Positions 42,517 to 52,146 of a stretch of 64,000 nt of DNA are shown here, one piece after another (within the stretch, counting starts at the first letter, position 1; each line of letters begins with the position of its first letter). The position numbers and the translations under genes were made by a program. The stretch covers positions 1 through 64,000 of the forward strand of contig JBNKHH010000035.1 in NCBI GenBank assembly GCA_050290245.1. The letters are read 5' to 3'. Under the pieces are notes generated by a model. That model was not told the DNA's origin. It was given only the letters and a program-made list of their open reading frames with translations, and did no database searches. Source of the stretch: JBNKHH01 sp050290245. GTDB lineage: Bacteria > Pseudomonadota > Alphaproteobacteria > Rhodobacterales > Rhodobacteraceae.

Positions 42517-43998
42517 ATGCTGTCCAACGGACTTGTCTCTGCCGCCTATATCGCGGCTTCGGTTCTGTTCATCCTGTCGCTTGGCGGCCTGTCGAACCAG
42601 GAAAGTGCCAAGCGCGCCGTCTGGTATGGTATCGTCGGTATGGCCATCGCCGTGGTGGCCACGATCTTGGCACCGGGTGTGCAGAACATTGCTCTGATCA
42701 TCGTTGCTGTCGCGGCCGGCGCCTTTGCGGGTCAATATGTGGCCAGCAAGGTGCAGATGACCGAGATGCCGCAGCTGGTCGCCGCGCTGCACTCCTTTGT
42801 GGGTTTGGCGGCCGTGTTCATCGGTCTTAACGCCGACATCATGCTGGGCGCGGTCACGGCCATCAAGGACTCGGGCGTCGATCTGCACAGCGCAGACCTA
42901 ACCGCCTTTGGCGAGAAGCTGTGGAAAAAAGACGCCACCGAGATCGCGATCCTGAAGGTCGAGGTCTTCCTCGGTATCTTTATCGGGGCCGTCACGTTCA
43001 CCGGTTCGATCGTCGCCTTCGGCAAGTTGGCCGGCAAGATCGACGGCAAGCCGAAAAAGTTGTCCCTGCCACACCCCGACGCGGCCATCCCGTTCATCTC
43101 GGGACATTGGTTGAACGCGATTGCGCTGGCTGTGTCGGTGATCCTTGGCCTGATGTACTTCTCGGGTGCCGATATCTGGACAATGGTTCTGGTGACACTG
43201 ATCGCGGGATTCATCGGCTGGCACCTGATCATGGGGATCGGCGGCGCGGACATGCCCGTGGTCGTGTCGATGCTGAACAGCTATTCCGGCTGGGCGGCAG
43301 CGGCCATCGGCTTTACCCTCGGCAATGACCTCTTGATCGTTACGGGTGCGCTGGTCGGCTCGTCGGGTGCGATCCTGTCCTACATCATGTGCCGTGCAAT
43401 GAACCGTCACTTCGTGTCGGTCATCCTGGGCGGCTTTGGCGGCGACGGTGGCCCTGCGATGGAAGTCGAGGGCGAGCAGATCGCCATCGACGCCGATGGT
43501 GTGGCCGCAGCTTTGAACGATGCTGACAGTGTGGTCATCGTGCCGGGTTACGGCATGGCGGTGGCACAGGCGCAGCAGTCTGTCAGCGAGTTGGTGCGCA
43601 AGTTGCGGGCACAGGGCAAGGAAGTGCGCTTTGCGATCCACCCCGTTGCCGGGCGTCTGCCAGGGCACATGAACGTGCTTCTTGCCGAGGCCAAGGTGCC
43701 TTACGACATTGTGCTGGAGATGGACGAGATCAACGACGACTTCCCGGATACGGACGTCGCGATCGTCATCGGTTCGAACGACATCGTGAACCCGGCGGCG
43801 CAGGACGATCCGAACTCTCCGATCGCCGGGATGCCGGTCTTGGAAGTGTGGAAGGCCAAGCAGGTGTTCGTGTCCAAACGCGGACAGGGCACGGGCTATT
43901 CGGGCATCGAGAACCCGCTGTTCTACAAAGAGAACACGCGGATGTTCTATGGTGATGCCAAAGCCAGCCTGGACAACCTGTTGCCCAAGATCGACTAG
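42517..43998 (+). CDS. pntB: NAD(P) transhydrogenase subunit beta
   Basis: 493 aa. N-terminal membrane domain of about nine helices, then the NADP-binding dIII domain with VVIVPGYGMAVAQAQQ, the GYGMAVA fingerprint, near residue 345, and VRFAIHPVAGRLPGHMNVLLAEA. Start ATG 42517 follows AAGGGAGG. It pairs with pntA to form the complete enzyme and is followed by a strong terminator. Confidence 0.97.
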   Translation: MLSNGLVSAAYIAASVLFILSLGGLSNQESAKRAVWYGIVGMAIAVVATILAPGVQNIALIIVAVAAGAFAGQYVASKVQMTEMPQLVAALHSFVGLAAVFIGLNADIMLGAVTAIKDSGVDLHSADLTAFGEKLWKKDATEIAILKVEVFLGIFIGAVTFTGSIVAFGKLAGKIDGKPKKLSLPHPDAAIPFISGHWLNAIALAVSVILGLMYFSGADIWTMVLVTLIAGFIGWHLIMGIGGADMPVVVSMLNSYSGWAAAAIGFTLGNDLLIVTGALVGSSGAILSYIMCRAMNRHFVSVILGGFGGDGGPAMEVEGEQIAIDADGVAAALNDADSVVIVPGYGMAVAQAQQSVSELVRKLRAQGKEVRFAIHPVAGRLPGHMNVLLAEAKVPYDIVLEMDEINDDFPDTDVAIVIGSNDIVNPAAQDDPNSPIAGMPVLEVWKAKQVFVSKRGQGTGYSGIENPLFYKENTRMFYGDAKASLDNLLPKID

Positions 43999-44046
43999 CG
44001 AGCGATCTCATCCTTCGCGCATTGCGCGAGCATGTCTCATAAAAAG

Positions 44047-44078
44047 AAGGGCGCCCCAAAGGCGCCCTTTTTGTTTTT
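44047..44078 (+). terminator. Rho-independent terminator of pntAB
   Basis: AAGGGCGCC, 5-base loop, GGCGCCCTT, then TTTGTTTTT. Perfect 9-bp stem 49 bp after pntB; it also abuts the stop of the convergent pseudouridine synthase gene. Confidence 0.92.
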
Positions 44079-44635
44079 CAGGTGCGGTTTGCCTCGGTCA
44101 CTCGCCACTGACCCGGCTGTAGGCCGTCAGCCGACCATTGCCCGATCTGCCAGCGCACCAGCCTGAGGCAGGGAAAGCCGATGGCGGCGCACATGCGGCG
44201 GACCTGGCGGTTACGGCCTTCGGTCAGGGTGACTTCGATCCAGCGGTCAGGGACGGATTTGCGGACACGCACGGGCGGCTCTCGGTCCCAGATCGCGGGC
44301 GGGTCGATCAGGCATGCCTTGGCGGGGCGGGTGGGGCCGTCTTTGAGTGTCAGGCCGGTGCGCAGAGGGGCGAGGTCGTCGTCGGTCGGGTCTCCCTCGA
44401 CCTGGGCAAGGTAGGTTTTGCGGGTCTTTGCCTTGGGTGAAGCGATGCGCGCCTGCAGGCGGCCGTCGTCGGTGAGGACCAAAAGTCCTTCGCTGTCGCG
44501 GTCAAGACGCCCTGCGGCGTAGACACCGGGCGGAAGACCGAAACCCGACAGGGTCGGGCGGGGTGAGGGGGATTTCTCGTCCGTGAACTGGCTGAGAACA
44601 CCCATGGGTTTGTTGAACAGGATCACGCGAGTCAT
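44078..44635 (-). CDS. Pseudouridine synthase, RluE/RsuA type
   Basis: 185-aa enzyme isomerising a uridine in ribosomal RNA. The catalytic segment AAGRLDRDSEGLLVLTDDGRL near residue 40 includes the conserved Asp; PTLSGFGLPPGVY and EGRNRQVRRMCAAIGFPCLRLVR complete the family signature. No N-terminal S4 domain, and the short length matches RluE, which modifies 23S rRNA. The exact target is inferred. Confidence 0.9.
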   Translation of the reverse strand: MTRVILFNKPMGVLSQFTDEKSPSPRPTLSGFGLPPGVYAAGRLDRDSEGLLVLTDDGRLQARIASPKAKTRKTYLAQVEGDPTDDDLAPLRTGLTLKDGPTRPAKACLIDPPAIWDREPPVRVRKSVPDRWIEVTLTEGRNRQVRRMCAAIGFPCLRLVRWQIGQWSADGLQPGQWRVTEANRT

Positions 44636-44674
44636 GTCCGGGTCCTAGCAGGGTCGGGCCGTCTTGTCTTGGCG

Positions 44675-45169
44675 CTATACAGGCGGCGGACCCGAGGCAT
44701 TCGGGCCGGCATCGCCGGGTCGGGTCAGCCACCAGACCATCATGGCAAGGGTGCCGAATTGAACGATGCCCAAAGCGATGAGACCGCCCATGGCAAGAGG
44801 TCCGGCGAATTCGTTCAGAACCTCGGAATAGGTGCCCTGTTCTTCCATCGCAAAGTAGCCCCAGATTCCGGTGACAACGACCGCCATGCTGAGAGCGATG
44901 ACAAGCAAGGGGATTAGGATCATCCAGCCCGGTCGCGAGCTGTCCTGCAAACGACGCCAGCCTGCCGCAGTCAGGGGAAGGAACATCGCCAGGTCGAAAA
45001 GGGTATTGAGGAATCCGACGTATCCGAAGAACAGGGCATCCAGGACGTCAATCGCCGCGCCGACCAGGAAATAGAACAGCACGAACCACCAGAACTCGGG
45101 TCTCGATGCGCGGCCCGAGAATGTCGCGTATTTTGACAGGCAGGTACGAATGGCGGTGGTGAATGTCAT
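44675..45169 (-). CDS. DUF805 membrane protein
   Basis: 164 aa. Begins with the DUF805 pattern: CLSKYATFSGRASRPEFWWFVLF, and has about four membrane segments with AAGWRRLQDSSRPGWM in a loop, a hallmark of this family. C-terminus is proline-rich and soluble. Function not established. It lies 39 bp from the pseudouridine synthase gene on the same strand. Confidence 0.88.
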   Translation of the reverse strand: MTFTTAIRTCLSKYATFSGRASRPEFWWFVLFYFLVGAAIDVLDALFFGYVGFLNTLFDLAMFLPLTAAGWRRLQDSSRPGWMILIPLLVIALSMAVVVTGIWGYFAMEEQGTYSEVLNEFAGPLAMGGLIALGIVQFGTLAMMVWWLTRPGDAGPNASGPPPV

Positions 45170-45462
45170 GGTTTCATGCCCCCGATCGCATTGGTGAACC
45201 GCTTGTGATTGCCCCTAGGTTAGACCATCCGGACCCAGACGGGAAACCTTGTGGGATGTTGCATTTTTCGCGGCTTTTCCGAGCGCGAAAATTTATTGAA
45301 TTTTCTTCTTGCGCGACTCAGCAAATGGCTCCATACGCCCGCGCACAGACGCCAACGCACGCGCCTCTGGCCGGCATCGAAAACGCCCGTGTTTACGTAG
45401 CGACGGTAACGTCTCCCTTGGAAGTGAGCGGTCATATATGGCCGGGTCTATTGGAGATGACC
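45170..45462 (+). other. Long leader region of the decarboxylase gene
   Basis: About 290 bp upstream of the decarboxylase start. It is open in the same reading frame back to 45163, including a possible ATG at 45325, but the sequence (MAPYARAQTPTHAP) is unlike the enzyme N-terminus. Alphaproteobacterial ornithine decarboxylase genes often carry the structured speF leader RNA; that possibility needs a covariance search. Contains AT-rich TTTATTGAATTTTCTT near 45290, a likely promoter area. Confidence 0.4.
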
Positions 45463-46623
45463 ATGACGATGCACCACGTTGGCCTGCCGGCCTCCGAGTC
45501 TTTTTCGCGCGCCGAAACCTTTGCCAAAGCCCATGTTTTCGATCGTCCGACACTGGTTCTGGACGTGGATCGGGTTGAGCACAATTTTCTGGCCCTGCAA
45601 GACGGTCTGGGCGATGCGCTGATCCACTACGCGGTGAAAGCAAACCCCGCGAAAGAAATCGTCGAGCGCCTGGTGCACCTTGGCGGCCATTTTGATGCGG
45701 CCTCGCGCGGCGAGATCGAACTGTGCCTGAGCCAGGGTGCCCGTCCTGATCAGATCAGCTTTGGCAACACGATCAAACGTGCCTCGGACATTGCCTTTGC
45801 CTATGATGCCGGTCTGCGCCTGTTCGCAGCCGACGCCGAGGAGGAACTGGTCAAGATTGCCGAGAATGCGCCGGGTGTCGGTGTCTATATTCGTCTGATC
45901 GTTGAGAACAGCCAGGCCGACTGGCCGCTCAGCCGCAAGTTTGGCTGCCATGGCGAGATGGCGCTGGACCTGTTGGACCGTGCGAAAGAGTTGGGGCTGA
46001 ACCCGTTGGGTTTCTCGTTCCACGTTGGCTCTCAGACACGCAATGCCGACATGTGGGGACCGGTTCTCGACCAGGTGCACGCCGTTTGGCAAGCCGCGAT
46101 GGAGGCTGGTCACGAACTGTCTTTGCTAAACATCGGTGGCGGTTTCCCGGCGTTCTACGGCGAGGCTGTCGAACCTGCGACCGCCTATGCGGCCGGCGTC
46201 ATGCGCCAGGTGCGCGCGCGTTTCGGTGGTGTCACTGTCATGGCTGAACCGGGCCGCGGAATGGTGGCGGATGCTGGGGCGATTGCCGCCGAGATCCTGC
46301 TGGTCAGCCGCAAGTCGGAAAGCGAACTGCATCGCTGGGTATACCTGGATATCGGCAAGTTCTCAGGCCTGGCCGAGACCATGGACGAAGCGATCCGCTA
46401 CCAGTTTGTCACCATGCGCGATGGCGACGCCATGGGGCCCTGCATCCTCGCCGGTCCGTCCTGCGATAGCGCCGATGTACTTTACGAAAAACGGCCGGTG
46501 TCGCTGCCCCTGTCGCTGAAAGCGGGCGACAAGGTGGTGATCCGCAACTGCGGCGCCTACACGTCGTCCTATTCGTCGGTTGGCTTCAATGGCTTTCCGC
46601 CGCTGGACGTGGTCGTGATCTGA
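45463..46623 (+). CDS. Ornithine/lysine decarboxylase, fold type III PLP enzyme
   Basis: 386-aa cytosolic enzyme decarboxylating ornithine (to putrescine) or lysine (to cadaverine). PLP-lysine K59 in IHYAVKANP, FDAASRGEIELCL near residue 80, the FHVGSQT motif near 190, GGGFPAFY near 228, the MAEPGRGMV phosphate-binding segment, and the partner-subunit Cys in GPSCDSADVLYE. ATG 45463 is 6 bp after GGAG, whereas the ATG at 45457 is too near. A terminator follows 120 bp downstream. It connects with the PuuD-like gene only thematically. Confidence 0.93.
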   Translation: MTMHHVGLPASESFSRAETFAKAHVFDRPTLVLDVDRVEHNFLALQDGLGDALIHYAVKANPAKEIVERLVHLGGHFDAASRGEIELCLSQGARPDQISFGNTIKRASDIAFAYDAGLRLFAADAEEELVKIAENAPGVGVYIRLIVENSQADWPLSRKFGCHGEMALDLLDRAKELGLNPLGFSFHVGSQTRNADMWGPVLDQVHAVWQAAMEAGHELSLLNIGGGFPAFYGEAVEPATAYAAGVMRQVRARFGGVTVMAEPGRGMVADAGAIAAEILLVSRKSESELHRWVYLDIGKFSGLAETMDEAIRYQFVTMRDGDAMGPCILAGPSCDSADVLYEKRPVSLPLSLKAGDKVVIRNCGAYTSSYSSVGFNGFPPLDVVVI

Positions 46624-46745
46624 AGGAACCGGGCGGTGTTTGGAATTGTCTGGGGCACTGCCTGAAGAGACAAGTTTTCGGGAACCGCAATTTCCGAAAA
46701 TGCCTGGGTTGCGGCCGAACCGGTCTGATCCCTGCGTGTGTGGAG

Positions 46746-46777
46746 CGGCCTCGCCTTTTCTGGGTGAGGCCGTTTTC
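46746..46777 (+). terminator. Rho-independent terminator of the decarboxylase gene
   Basis: CGGCCTCGCC and GGTGAGGCCG pair over 10 bp (one G-U) around a TTTTCTG loop and are followed by TTTTC. It separates the decarboxylase from the downstream aminotransferase gene. Confidence 0.88.
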
Positions 46778-46815
46778 ATTGCGCCGGACCGGGATTCGCG
46801 TGCATTCTCCGGCCC

Positions 46816-47922
46816 ATGAAAACACCGTCTGAAACTCCGCTGGCCCAAGGCCTTCCTGCCACCGTTCCGTTTGTCGGTCCCGAAGCCATCGAGCGCCGGA
46901 CCGGCCGCCAGTTCAAGGCGCGGCTAGGGGCGAACGAAAGCGTTTTCGGCCCATCCCCGCGCGCCATCGAAGCGATCCGTGAGGTGGCCAGCGAGGCCTG
47001 GATGTACGGCGATCCGGAAAATCATGATCTGCGCCACGCTTTGGGCCAACACCTGGGCATCTCGCCTGACCAGGTGGTCGTGGGCGAGGGTGTCGACAGC
47101 CTGCTTGGCTATGCGGTGCGCCTTTTCGTTGGGCCGGGTGATCGCGTCGTGACCTCGGACGGGGCTTATCCGACGTTCAACTACCATGTCGCGGGATACG
47201 GAGGCGAGTTGATTTCTGTTCCATTCGTCGACGACAAGGAAGACCCCGAGAGCCTTTTGGCAGCTGCACGCGAGAGCGCGGCCAAGATGGTCTACTTCGC
47301 CAATCCGGACAACCCAATGGGCAGCTGGCACAGTGCTGAGGTCACTGAGGCGATGGTTGCCGATTTGCCCGAGAATTGCATGCTGATCCTGGACGAGGCC
47401 TATGTCGAGTTTGCTCCTGCCGGGGCCGTGCCGACGATCGATATCAACGATCCCCGCGTGATCCGGATGCGGACCTTCTCCAAGGCGCATGGCATGGCGG
47501 GGCTGCGCGTCGGCTATGCTTTCGGCGCGCGGGAGGTCATTCGCAGCTTCGAGAAGGTCCGCAATCATTTCGCGATGAGCCGGGTCAGCCAGGCGGCTGC
47601 CCTGGCGTCGCTACAGGATCCAGGATGGATCGCCGACGTCACAAAGCGTGTCGCCGCGGCCCGGGAGAGGATCGGGGCGATCGCTAGGGCCAACGGGCTG
47701 GAGCCTTTGCCATCGGCGACCAACTTCGTGACAATCGATTGCGGGCGCGACGCGGCCTTTGCCAAGTCCATCTTGGACGCCCTGGTTGCGCGGGATGTCT
47801 TCGTGCGGATGCCATTCGCGGCCCCCGGCAATCGCTGCATCCGGGTTTCAGCGGGCACAGACGCGGATCTCGACGTTTTCGAGGCCGTCTTGCCCGAGGC
47901 ATTGGCGGATGTCCGCGCCTGA
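46816..47922 (+). CDS. Class I/II aminotransferase, HisC-like
   Basis: 368-aa PLP enzyme. N-terminal LGANESVFGPSPRAIEA, GDPENHDLRHALGQHL, YFANPDNPMGSW near residue 155, LDEAYVEFAP, and the PLP-lysine in TFSKAHGMAGLRVGYA near residue 217 all match the histidinol-phosphate aminotransferase group. Because it is not in a his operon it could serve another amino acid, such as an aromatic one. Monocistronic after the decarboxylase terminator. Confidence 0.87.
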   Translation: MKTPSETPLAQGLPATVPFVGPEAIERRTGRQFKARLGANESVFGPSPRAIEAIREVASEAWMYGDPENHDLRHALGQHLGISPDQVVVGEGVDSLLGYAVRLFVGPGDRVVTSDGAYPTFNYHVAGYGGELISVPFVDDKEDPESLLAAARESAAKMVYFANPDNPMGSWHSAEVTEAMVADLPENCMLILDEAYVEFAPAGAVPTIDINDPRVIRMRTFSKAHGMAGLRVGYAFGAREVIRSFEKVRNHFAMSRVSQAAALASLQDPGWIADVTKRVAAARERIGAIARANGLEPLPSATNFVTIDCGRDAAFAKSILDALVARDVFVRMPFAAPGNRCIRVSAGTDADLDVFEAVLPEALADVRA

Positions 47923-48005
47923 GCCAGAGTTCACGAAAAATTATGCTCGTTTTGCGAAGGAACAGCGCTAGGGTTGGCCTGTCGGCTGTTCGCAAGGGGG
48001 CATCC

Positions 48006-48173
48006 ATGGTTGTTGAAGATTATACAAATGCCTTCCTGGTGTCGGCCTTTTTCCTTGTGTTCACTGTCCTCTTCGCCATTTGGGTGGTTTGGGGGCTGGT
48101 GATCGTGGGGTTGGTCAGCTGGGTTGCCGACCGACTGATCACGGTTGACCTACGCAGGGACGGTACCGGTTAG
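48006..48173 (+). CDS. Small single-span membrane protein
   Basis: 55 aa from ATG 48006 preceded by a GGGGG box. One strong hydrophobic segment (about residues 10-42, FLVSAFFLVFTVLFAIWVVW) with a charged C-terminus (LITVDLRRDGTG). Not recognised. The reading frame is open further upstream over the end of the aminotransferase, but the ribosome-binding site favours this start. Confidence 0.55.
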   Translation: MVVEDYTNAFLVSAFFLVFTVLFAIWVVWGLVIVGLVSWVADRLITVDLRRDGTG

Positions 48174-48229
48174 CGAGCCGGTGGACGCTGCGTTTTTCGG
48201 TCAGGTATTTCTATCGACGCCCGAATGCC

Positions 48230-49429
48230 TCAGGCCTCGTCGGCGATGACGTCAGCGGCCTTGACGACGCCGCCGGGGGCATGGGGCAGGTCGACGGCCG
48301 CCAGCCCGGCCTCGATCGTGGCAAGCGCTCCCAGGATCATTTGCGCATTGACGTGGCCCATGTGGCCGATGCGGAAGAAATTGTGCCATGCCGGATCGCC
48401 CGGCTCGGCCATGCCCAGGCCAATGCCCAGGGTTAGGCCGGCCTTTGTCTCGCACCACTGTCGCAAGGCCGTCGCCTTTTCCGAACCGGCGCGGATCGCG
48501 GTTACCGAATGGGCGCGCAGAGCGGGATTGGCGATGTTCAGCTCCAGCGGCCCCTCGCTACCCCAGTGCTCGAAAGCGGCCCAGATGGCGCGCGACAGTA
48601 TCGCATGGCGGTGCCAGATCGCTTCCAGCCCCTCTTCCTCGATCATGGTCAGCGCTTCCCGCAAGCCGTACACGTGGTGGGTCGGGGCGGTGCCGCAGAA
48701 GTACTGGTAAAAATACTCGGGATCGGTGCGCTTGCGCCAATCCCAATAGTAGGTCACGCAATTGGCGGTTTCGCGCGCTCTGTCTGCCTTGTCGCTGTAA
48801 AACAGGAAGGCCAGGCCTGGAGGTGTCATCAGACCCTTTTGCGAGCCTGCCATGGCAAGATCGACGCCCCAGGCGTCCATCTCGAACCGGTCGCAGCCCA
48901 TCGAGGCCATGCAGTCGACCATAAAGAGCGCCGGGTGGTCCGCTGCGTCGATGGCCGCACGCAGGGAGGGGATGTCGCTGCGCAGAGAGGTGGCCGTGTC
49001 AGTGTGAACGGCCAGAACCGCCTTGTAGCGGCCCTCTGTATCTGTTTTCAGCCTGGCGGTGACCTCTTCCAGGTCGATTGGGCTGCGCTTGCCATAGTCT
49101 AGGATATCGGTTTCCACGCCCAGATCACGGGCGATCTCGGCCCAGCCGAGTGCGAACCGACCCGTGGCCAGCACCAATACCCGGTCGCCGCGTGACATCG
49201 TATTCGAAATGGCTGCTTCCCATGCGCCGTGACCGTTGGTGATAAAGATCGCCACGTTCTGCGAGGTGCGGGCCACAGCCTTAAGCCTCGCTGTGAGGTC
49301 CGGCATCATGCCTGGAAGCTCGCCCTCGTAGATATTCGGTGCAGAGCGGTGCATGGCGCGCAGAACGCGCTCTGGCATGACCGAGGGGCCGGGGATGGCG
49401 AGATAGGTTGCACCTTTGGAAAGTGACAT
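48230..49429 (-). CDS. Class V aminotransferase (serine/alanine-glyoxylate type)
   Basis: 399-aa PLP enzyme related to serine-glyoxylate and alanine-glyoxylate aminotransferases. AIPGPSVMPERVLRAMHR at the start, FITNGHGAWEAAI near residue 65, VDCMASMG near residue 165, and the PLP-lysine in GSQKGLMTPPGLAF near residue 190. Start at ATG 49427-49429 begins the family sequence. In methylotrophic alphaproteobacteria this class feeds the serine cycle, but no other serine-cycle gene is near. Confidence 0.9.
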   Translation of the reverse strand: MSLSKGATYLAIPGPSVMPERVLRAMHRSAPNIYEGELPGMMPDLTARLKAVARTSQNVAIFITNGHGAWEAAISNTMSRGDRVLVLATGRFALGWAEIARDLGVETDILDYGKRSPIDLEEVTARLKTDTEGRYKAVLAVHTDTATSLRSDIPSLRAAIDAADHPALFMVDCMASMGCDRFEMDAWGVDLAMAGSQKGLMTPPGLAFLFYSDKADRARETANCVTYYWDWRKRTDPEYFYQYFCGTAPTHHVYGLREALTMIEEEGLEAIWHRHAILSRAIWAAFEHWGSEGPLELNIANPALRAHSVTAIRAGSEKATALRQWCETKAGLTLGIGLGMAEPGDPAWHNFFRIGHMGHVNAQMILGALATIEAGLAAVDLPHAPGGVVKAADVIADEA

Positions 49430-49565
49430 GAGAACAGGCCTTATAAATCGTGACACCAAGGACTAGGTCGACCAAAGAGCGAGGTCAATCCGCGCAATGG
49501 CGGCGCTTGTGCCCGAGTGGGGAGCAGGCTAGCTAGGGCGGATCAGCGGCTCGCAAAGGCAGGAC

Positions 49566-51344
49566 GTGACCGACACCGTGTCAACCATCGACAGCTATAC
49601 CGGCAGCGCGGCCGAGACGACCCTGGTGAGGTGGGTCTGGCGCGACTATCTGAAACCGCACTGGCGCGCGATCCTCTTTGGCATGTTCCTGATGGCGATC
49701 GAGGGTCTGATGCTGGGGGCGATAAGTTATATCGTCCAGCCGATGTTCGACGAGGTCTTTATCGCTAAGGATCGGAGTGCTGTCTTCTGGGTGGCTGCAG
49801 CGCTCGGCGGGATTTTCGTCCTGCGGGCGTTCTCGGATTTTGGCCATCGCGTTGTGATGAATGGCGTTGGTCTCAGGATCATTACGGCCATGCAGCGGGA
49901 CATGGTGCGCCATCTCTTGACGCTGGACAGCGCCTATTTCCAGGATAATTCGCCCGGTACGCTGATCGAGAAGGTGCGGGGAGACACGACGGTCGCGAAC
50001 CAGATCTGGTTGCAGGTTCTGGGCACCGCCTGGCGCGAGGTCATCTCGGTTGCGGCGCTGCTGGGTGTCGCGATCTCGGTCGATTGGCGCTGGACGCTTG
50101 TCGCGGTCGCGGGCGTCCCGCTGCTCCTGGGGCCGATCCTGGTGATGCAGCGCTATGTGCGCAAAAAGACCTACGCCGCGCGTGAGGCGGCGGCGAGGTT
50201 GTCCACGCGGCTGGATGAGATCTTCCACGGCGTGAACACGATCAAGCTGAACAACAGCGAACGCCATGAATCGCGCCGGTTCGAAAACGAGGTCAGCGGA
50301 TATCTGCGACAGGAAATGAAGGCGCGCACCGGCAGCGCGGGCGTTCCATCGGCGATGGATCTCGTGGCTGCATTGGGCTTTTTCGGGGTCGTGATGTACG
50401 GCGGCAACGAGATCATCGACGGCAACAAGACCGTCGGTCAGTTCATGTCGTTCTTTACCGCCATGGCGATGCTGTTCGAACCGATGCGCAAGCTGGCCAA
50501 TATTTCGGCCGCATGGCAGTCGGCACGCGCCAGCCTGGAACGTATCCAGCAAGTCTTCACGGTCGGCCCGACGATACTGTCGCCCGCCGCTCCGAAGGCC
50601 GTGGCGGATGCGAAGAACGCGGACGTAGTGTTCGACGGCGTGGTGGTCGTCTATGGCGATGAGCCAGCCTTGCGCGGCACGAGTTTTACCGCGAAAGCGG
50701 GCCAGACGACGGCTCTGGTAGGGGCGTCTGGCGCAGGGAAATCTACGCTGTTCAATGTGTTGACGCGTATTGTTGATGCGCAAAGCGGACGGGTCAGCAT
50801 CGGCGGCGTTCCGTCGACCGACCTCGATCTCTCGGATTTGCGTTCGTTGTTCTCGGTCGTCACCCAGGAAGCGCCGATGTTCGACGAATCCATTCGCGAT
50901 AACATCGTTCTCAGCAGTGCCAACGTCGGCGACGACCAGATGACGAAGGCGTTAGAGGCTGCCAATCTGACCGAGTTCGTCGCCGGACTTCCCATGGGGC
51001 TGGAAACACCGGCGGGCCCGCGTGGCTCTATGCTGTCGGGCGGACAGAAGCAGCGGGTCGCGATTGCGCGGGCGGTCTTGCGGGATGCGCCGATCCTGCT
51101 CTTGGACGAGGCCACCTCGGCCCTGGACGCGGAGAGTGAAAAGCGCGTGCAGGAAGCGCTGGACCACCTGTCAAAGGATCGCACGACATTGGTCATCGCA
51201 CATCGCCTGTCGACGATCCGCAACGCCGACAAGATCATTGTGATGGAGCAAGGTTGCGTTGTCGACGAGGGAACCCACGAGGAGCTGTTGGCTCGTGGCG
51301 GTGTCTACGCACGGTTGTACGAGCTTCAATTCAGCACTGGCTGA
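49566..51344 (+). CDS. ABC exporter, MsbA-like (fused permease and ATPase)
   Basis: 592-aa half-transporter working as a homodimer at the inner membrane, probably lipid or lipid A flippase. Six-helix membrane domain up to residue 320, then nucleotide-binding domain with Walker A GASGAGKST near residue 385, signature LSGGQKQR near 485 and Walker B ILLLDEATSALD near 508, H-loop VIAHRLST. Start is GTG 49566. Followed closely by ygfZ. Confidence 0.92.
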   Translation: MTDTVSTIDSYTGSAAETTLVRWVWRDYLKPHWRAILFGMFLMAIEGLMLGAISYIVQPMFDEVFIAKDRSAVFWVAAALGGIFVLRAFSDFGHRVVMNGVGLRIITAMQRDMVRHLLTLDSAYFQDNSPGTLIEKVRGDTTVANQIWLQVLGTAWREVISVAALLGVAISVDWRWTLVAVAGVPLLLGPILVMQRYVRKKTYAAREAAARLSTRLDEIFHGVNTIKLNNSERHESRRFENEVSGYLRQEMKARTGSAGVPSAMDLVAALGFFGVVMYGGNEIIDGNKTVGQFMSFFTAMAMLFEPMRKLANISAAWQSARASLERIQQVFTVGPTILSPAAPKAVADAKNADVVFDGVVVVYGDEPALRGTSFTAKAGQTTALVGASGAGKSTLFNVLTRIVDAQSGRVSIGGVPSTDLDLSDLRSLFSVVTQEAPMFDESIRDNIVLSSANVGDDQMTKALEAANLTEFVAGLPMGLETPAGPRGSMLSGGQKQRVAIARAVLRDAPILLLDEATSALDAESEKRVQEALDHLSKDRTTLVIAHRLSTIRNADKIIVMEQGCVVDEGTHEELLARGGVYARLYELQFSTG

Positions 51345-51402
51345 TGTGGTGCAGATCATCGTCGCACGGCCTATATAGATCGCAGAGTCCATGGAGTGGC
51401 GC

Positions 51403-52146
51403 ATGACCAATCGCAAGGTCTATCGGATCACCGGCGCAGACCGGGAAGAGTTTTTGCAAAATCTCGTCACCAATGACGTGTCAAAATTGGCATCGGGGGC
51501 TGTCTGGGCGGCCTTGCTGACGCCGCAGGGCAAGTATCTGGCCGATTTTTTCCTCGTGCCGGATGGCGATGCGATCCTTTTGGACGTGGCTGAACCGCTC
51601 GCAAATGGTTTGACCCAGCGGCTTTCGATGTACCGATTGAGGGCCGATGTCGCCATCGAGGAAACCGGGATCGCTGTCGCGCGCGGCATCGGGCCCGTGC
51701 CCGAGGGGGCTTTTGCCGATCCGCGCGATGACCGTCTTGGCTGGCGGGCCTACGATGGGCGATCCGGGCAGGACGTCGACTGGGCCGCGCTTCGCGTCGA
51801 AGCCGGCGTGCCGGAAAGTGGCGTCGAGCTGGTGCCAAACGACTCCTATCCCTTGGAACTGGGCTTCGAACGGCTGAACGGTGTCGATTTCAAGAAGGGC
51901 TGCTATGTCGGCCAGGAAGTCACGGCGCGGATGAAGCACAAGACAACGCTGCGCAAGGGGCTCTACCGTGTGGCAGTTCAGGGCGGGGCTGCAACAGGCG
52001 CCACGATCGTGAATGGCGCGGGCAAAGAGGCTGGGACGCTCTACACTCAGTCCGGTGGCCATGGACTAGCCTATCTCCGGCTCGACCGGGTGGATGACGC
52101 GATGCAGGCCGACGGGGTGGCCGTGCGGCTTGTCGATGCCGTCTAG
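51403..52146 (+). CDS. ygfZ: YgfZ/GcvT-domain folate-binding protein
   Basis: 247-aa protein assisting maturation or repair of iron-sulfur enzymes through tetrahydrofolate. Contains the diagnostic KGCYVGQEVTARMKH near residue 170, with its conserved Cys, and the early VYRITGADREEFLQNLVTNDV. ATG 51403 is 6 bp after GGAG; an ATG four codons upstream is less well placed. The stop codon shares a CTAG with the convergent MarR gene. Confidence 0.92.
   Translation: MTNRKVYRITGADREEFLQNLVTNDVSKLASGAVWAALLTPQGKYLADFFLVPDGDAILLDVAEPLANGLTQRLSMYRLRADVAIEETGIAVARGIGPVPEGAFADPRDDRLGWRAYDGRSGQDVDWAALRVEAGVPESGVELVPNDSYPLELGFERLNGVDFKKGCYVGQEVTARMKHKTTLRKGLYRVAVQGGAATGATIVNGAGKEAGTLYTQSGGHGLAYLRLDRVDDAMQADGVAVRLVDAV

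Noticed and set aside
49581..50783. 400-codon frame antisense to the ABC exporter
   Set aside because: Opposes the membrane domain of a well-conserved transporter and shows no recognisable protein features.
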